Made by a program: the position numbers and the translations under genes | The notes under the pieces: generated by a model | What the model saw: the letters and a program-made list of their open reading frames with translations, nothing else | Told to the model about the DNA's origin: nothing | Database searches by the model: none | Shown: piece by piece, positions 62,214 to 64,000 of the stretch | How positions within the stretch are numbered: position 1 is the stretch's first letter | Layout of the letters: each line of letters starts with the position of its first letter | Source: Panulirus ornatus | Lineage: Eukaryota > Arthropoda > Malacostraca > Decapoda > Palinuridae | Direction: 5' to 3' | Length of the DNA: 64,000 bases | NCBI RefSeq assembly: GCF_036320965.1 | Contig: NC_092228.1 | Coordinates: 17,792,893 to 17,856,892 of the forward strand

Positions 62214-63573
62214 ATATATACACACACACATATACATATATACACATGTACATAACTCATACTGTCTGCCCTTATTAATTCCCATCGCCACCCTGCCACA
62301 CATGAAATAACAACCCTCTTCCCCTTCATGTGTGCGAGGTAGCGCTAGGAAAAGAATAAAGGCCACATTCGTTCACACTGTCTCTGTCATGTAATAATGC
62401 ACCGAGACCACAGCTCCCTTTCCACATCCAGGCCCCACAGAACTTTCCATGGGTTACCCCAGACACTTCACATGCTCTTGTTCAATCCATTGACTGCACG
62501 TCGACCCCAGTATACCACATCGATCCAATTCACTTTATTCCTTGCACTCCTTTCACCCTCCTGCATGTTAGGCCCTGATCACTCAAAATCTTTTTCACTC
62601 CATCTTTCCACCTCCAATTTGGTCTCCCACTTCTCGTTCCCTCCACCTCTGACACATATATCCTCTTTGTCAATCTCTCCTCACTCATTCTCTCCATGTG
62701 ACCAAACCATTTCAAAGCACCCTCTTCTGCTCTCTCAACCACACTTTTTATTACTGCACATCTCTCTTGACAACATTGTTGGAACCACTATTCCTTCAAA
62801 CATACCCATTTTTGCTTTCCGAGATAAGATTTTCGACTTCCGCACATTCTTCAATGCTCCTATGACTCGCTTCGGCTTCCATGGTTCCATCCGCTGCCAA
62901 ATGCACTCCCAGATATCTAAAACACTTCACTTCCTCCAGTTTTTCTCCATTCAAACTTACCTCCCAGTTGACTTGACCCTCAACCCTACTGTACCTAATA
63001 ACCCTGCTCTTATTCACATTTACTCTTAACTTTCTTCTTTCACACACTTTACCAAACTCAGTCACCAGCTTCTGCAGTTTCCCACATGAATCAGCCACCA
63101 GCGTTGTATCATCAGCGAACAACAACTGACTCACTTCCCAAGCTCTCTCATCCACAACAGACTGCATACTTCCCCCCCTTTCCAAAACTCTTGCATTCAC
63201 CTCCCTAACAACCCCATCCATATACAAATTAAACAACCATGGAGACATCACACACCCCTGCCGCAAACCTACATTCACTGAGAACCAGTCACTTTCCTCT
63301 CTTCCTATACGTACACATGCCTTACATCCTCGATAAAAACTTCTCTGCTTCTAACAACTTACCTCCCACACCATATATTCTTAATACCTTCCACAGAGCA
63401 TCTCTGTCAACTCTATCATATGCCTTCTCCAGATCCATGAATGCTACATACAAATCCATTTGCTTTTCTAAGTATTTCTCACAAACATTCAAAGCAAACA
63501 CCAGATCCACACATCCTCTACCACTTCTGAAACCACACTGCTCTTCCCCAATCTGATGCTCTGTACATGCCTG
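62214..63573 (-). mobile_element. LINE-A, antisense, with internal deletion
   Basis: Long-type UTR from the CACACATATACATATATACA segment, C-terminus to about 62768 (TCTCTCTTGACAACATTGTT). There about 150 bp are missing relative to other copies. It then continues through the RT, with FADD near 63105-63120 (LLFADDTTLVADS) and motif A near 63430, to the EEQCGFRSGRG region at 63540. Confidence 0.88.
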
Positions 63574-63576
63574 TAC

Positions 63577-64000
63577 ATGTTGCTGTTCGCTGATGATACA
63601 GCGCTGGTGGCTGATTCATGTGAGAAACTGCAGAAGCTGGTGACTGAGTTCGGTAAAGTGTGTGGAAGAAGAAAGTTAAGAGTAAATGTGAATAAGAGCA
63701 AGGTTATTAGGTACAGTAGGGTTGAGGGTCAAGTCAATTGGGAGGTGAGTTTGAATGGAGAAAAACTGGAGGAAGTGAAGTGTTTTAGATATCTGGGAGT
63801 GGATCTGGCAGCGGATGGAACCATGGAAGCGGAAGTGGATCATAGGGTGGGGGAGGGGGCGAAAATTTTGGGAGCCTTGAAAAATGTGTGGAAGTCGAGA
63901 ACATTATCTCGGAAAGCAAAAATGGGTATGTTTCAAGGAATAGTGGTTCCAACAATGCTGTATGGTTGCGAGGCGTGGGCTATGGATAGAGTTGTGCGCA
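63577..64000 (+). mobile_element. LINE-A, 5'-truncated, runs off the window
   Basis: Begins at TTGCTGTTCGCTGATGATAC (FADD) and continues open through motif D and [19 protein letters not shown] to [13 protein letters not shown] at the edge. It is head-to-head with the previous copy. The junction contains GTACATG twice (63567-63580). Confidence 0.88.

Overview
This is a eukaryotic genomic window. The only host gene I can identify is the 5' two thirds of translation elongation factor 2 (eEF2), on the + strand. The rest is dominated by non-LTR retroelements and microsatellites. The eEF2 protein is arthropod-like. The repeat landscape (long (TA)n, (GA)n and (CA)n tracts, and LINE and CR1-like families that I associate with decapods) suggests a decapod crustacean. 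The species cannot be fixed from the sequence alone.

Layout. 1-38.6 kb is intergenic or unidentified sequence: LINE copies at 1-2.9 kb, 15.0-17.1 kb and 19.3-24 kb; older remnants at 4.2, 6.6, 8.85-9.7, 17.4-18.25 and 24.4-27.2 kb; long AT-rich stretches without recognisable genes; a dense array of retroelements embedded in (TA)n at 27.2-31.5 kb; and a microsatellite and minisatellite zone at 31.4-37.9 kb. The eEF2 promoter and 5' UTR lie at 38.70-38.83 kb. Exon 1 carries only the ATG, and seven further coding exons lie at 46.14, 46.75, 48.11, 50.56, 53.80, 57.67 and 60.61 kb. They join in frame to residue 545. The remaining roughly 300 residues, including the diphthamide-bearing domain IV, would lie past 64 kb. 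Every intron from intron 3 onward contains retroelement copies.

Retroelements. The main family (here LINE-A) encodes one protein of about 1,000 residues with an N-terminal endonuclease and a reverse transcriptase with FADD, RTE-like in plan. One full-length but mutated copy is at 19331-22665. A short element (here SINE-A, about 245 bp, one copy with a clean 12-bp target-site duplication at 14.4 kb) is built from the LINE-A 5' leader joined to the LINE-A 3' tail motif. It is therefore an internally deleted derivative that the LINE-A enzyme could mobilise, comparable in plan to trypanosomatid ingi/RIME and L1Tc/NARTc pairs. This LINE/SINE pair, with a shared leader that can form several hairpins, is the most interesting system in the window. 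Other families are a second, older LINE (LINE-B), a Jockey-like LINE, CR1/L2-like LINEs and a 213-bp fold-back element.

Other notable points: a 35-bp tandem duplication of the eEF2 exon 8 acceptor, a 39-T homopolymer serving as the exon 7 polypyrimidine tract, and a twin-primed LINE nested inside an older LINE in eEF2 intron 6.
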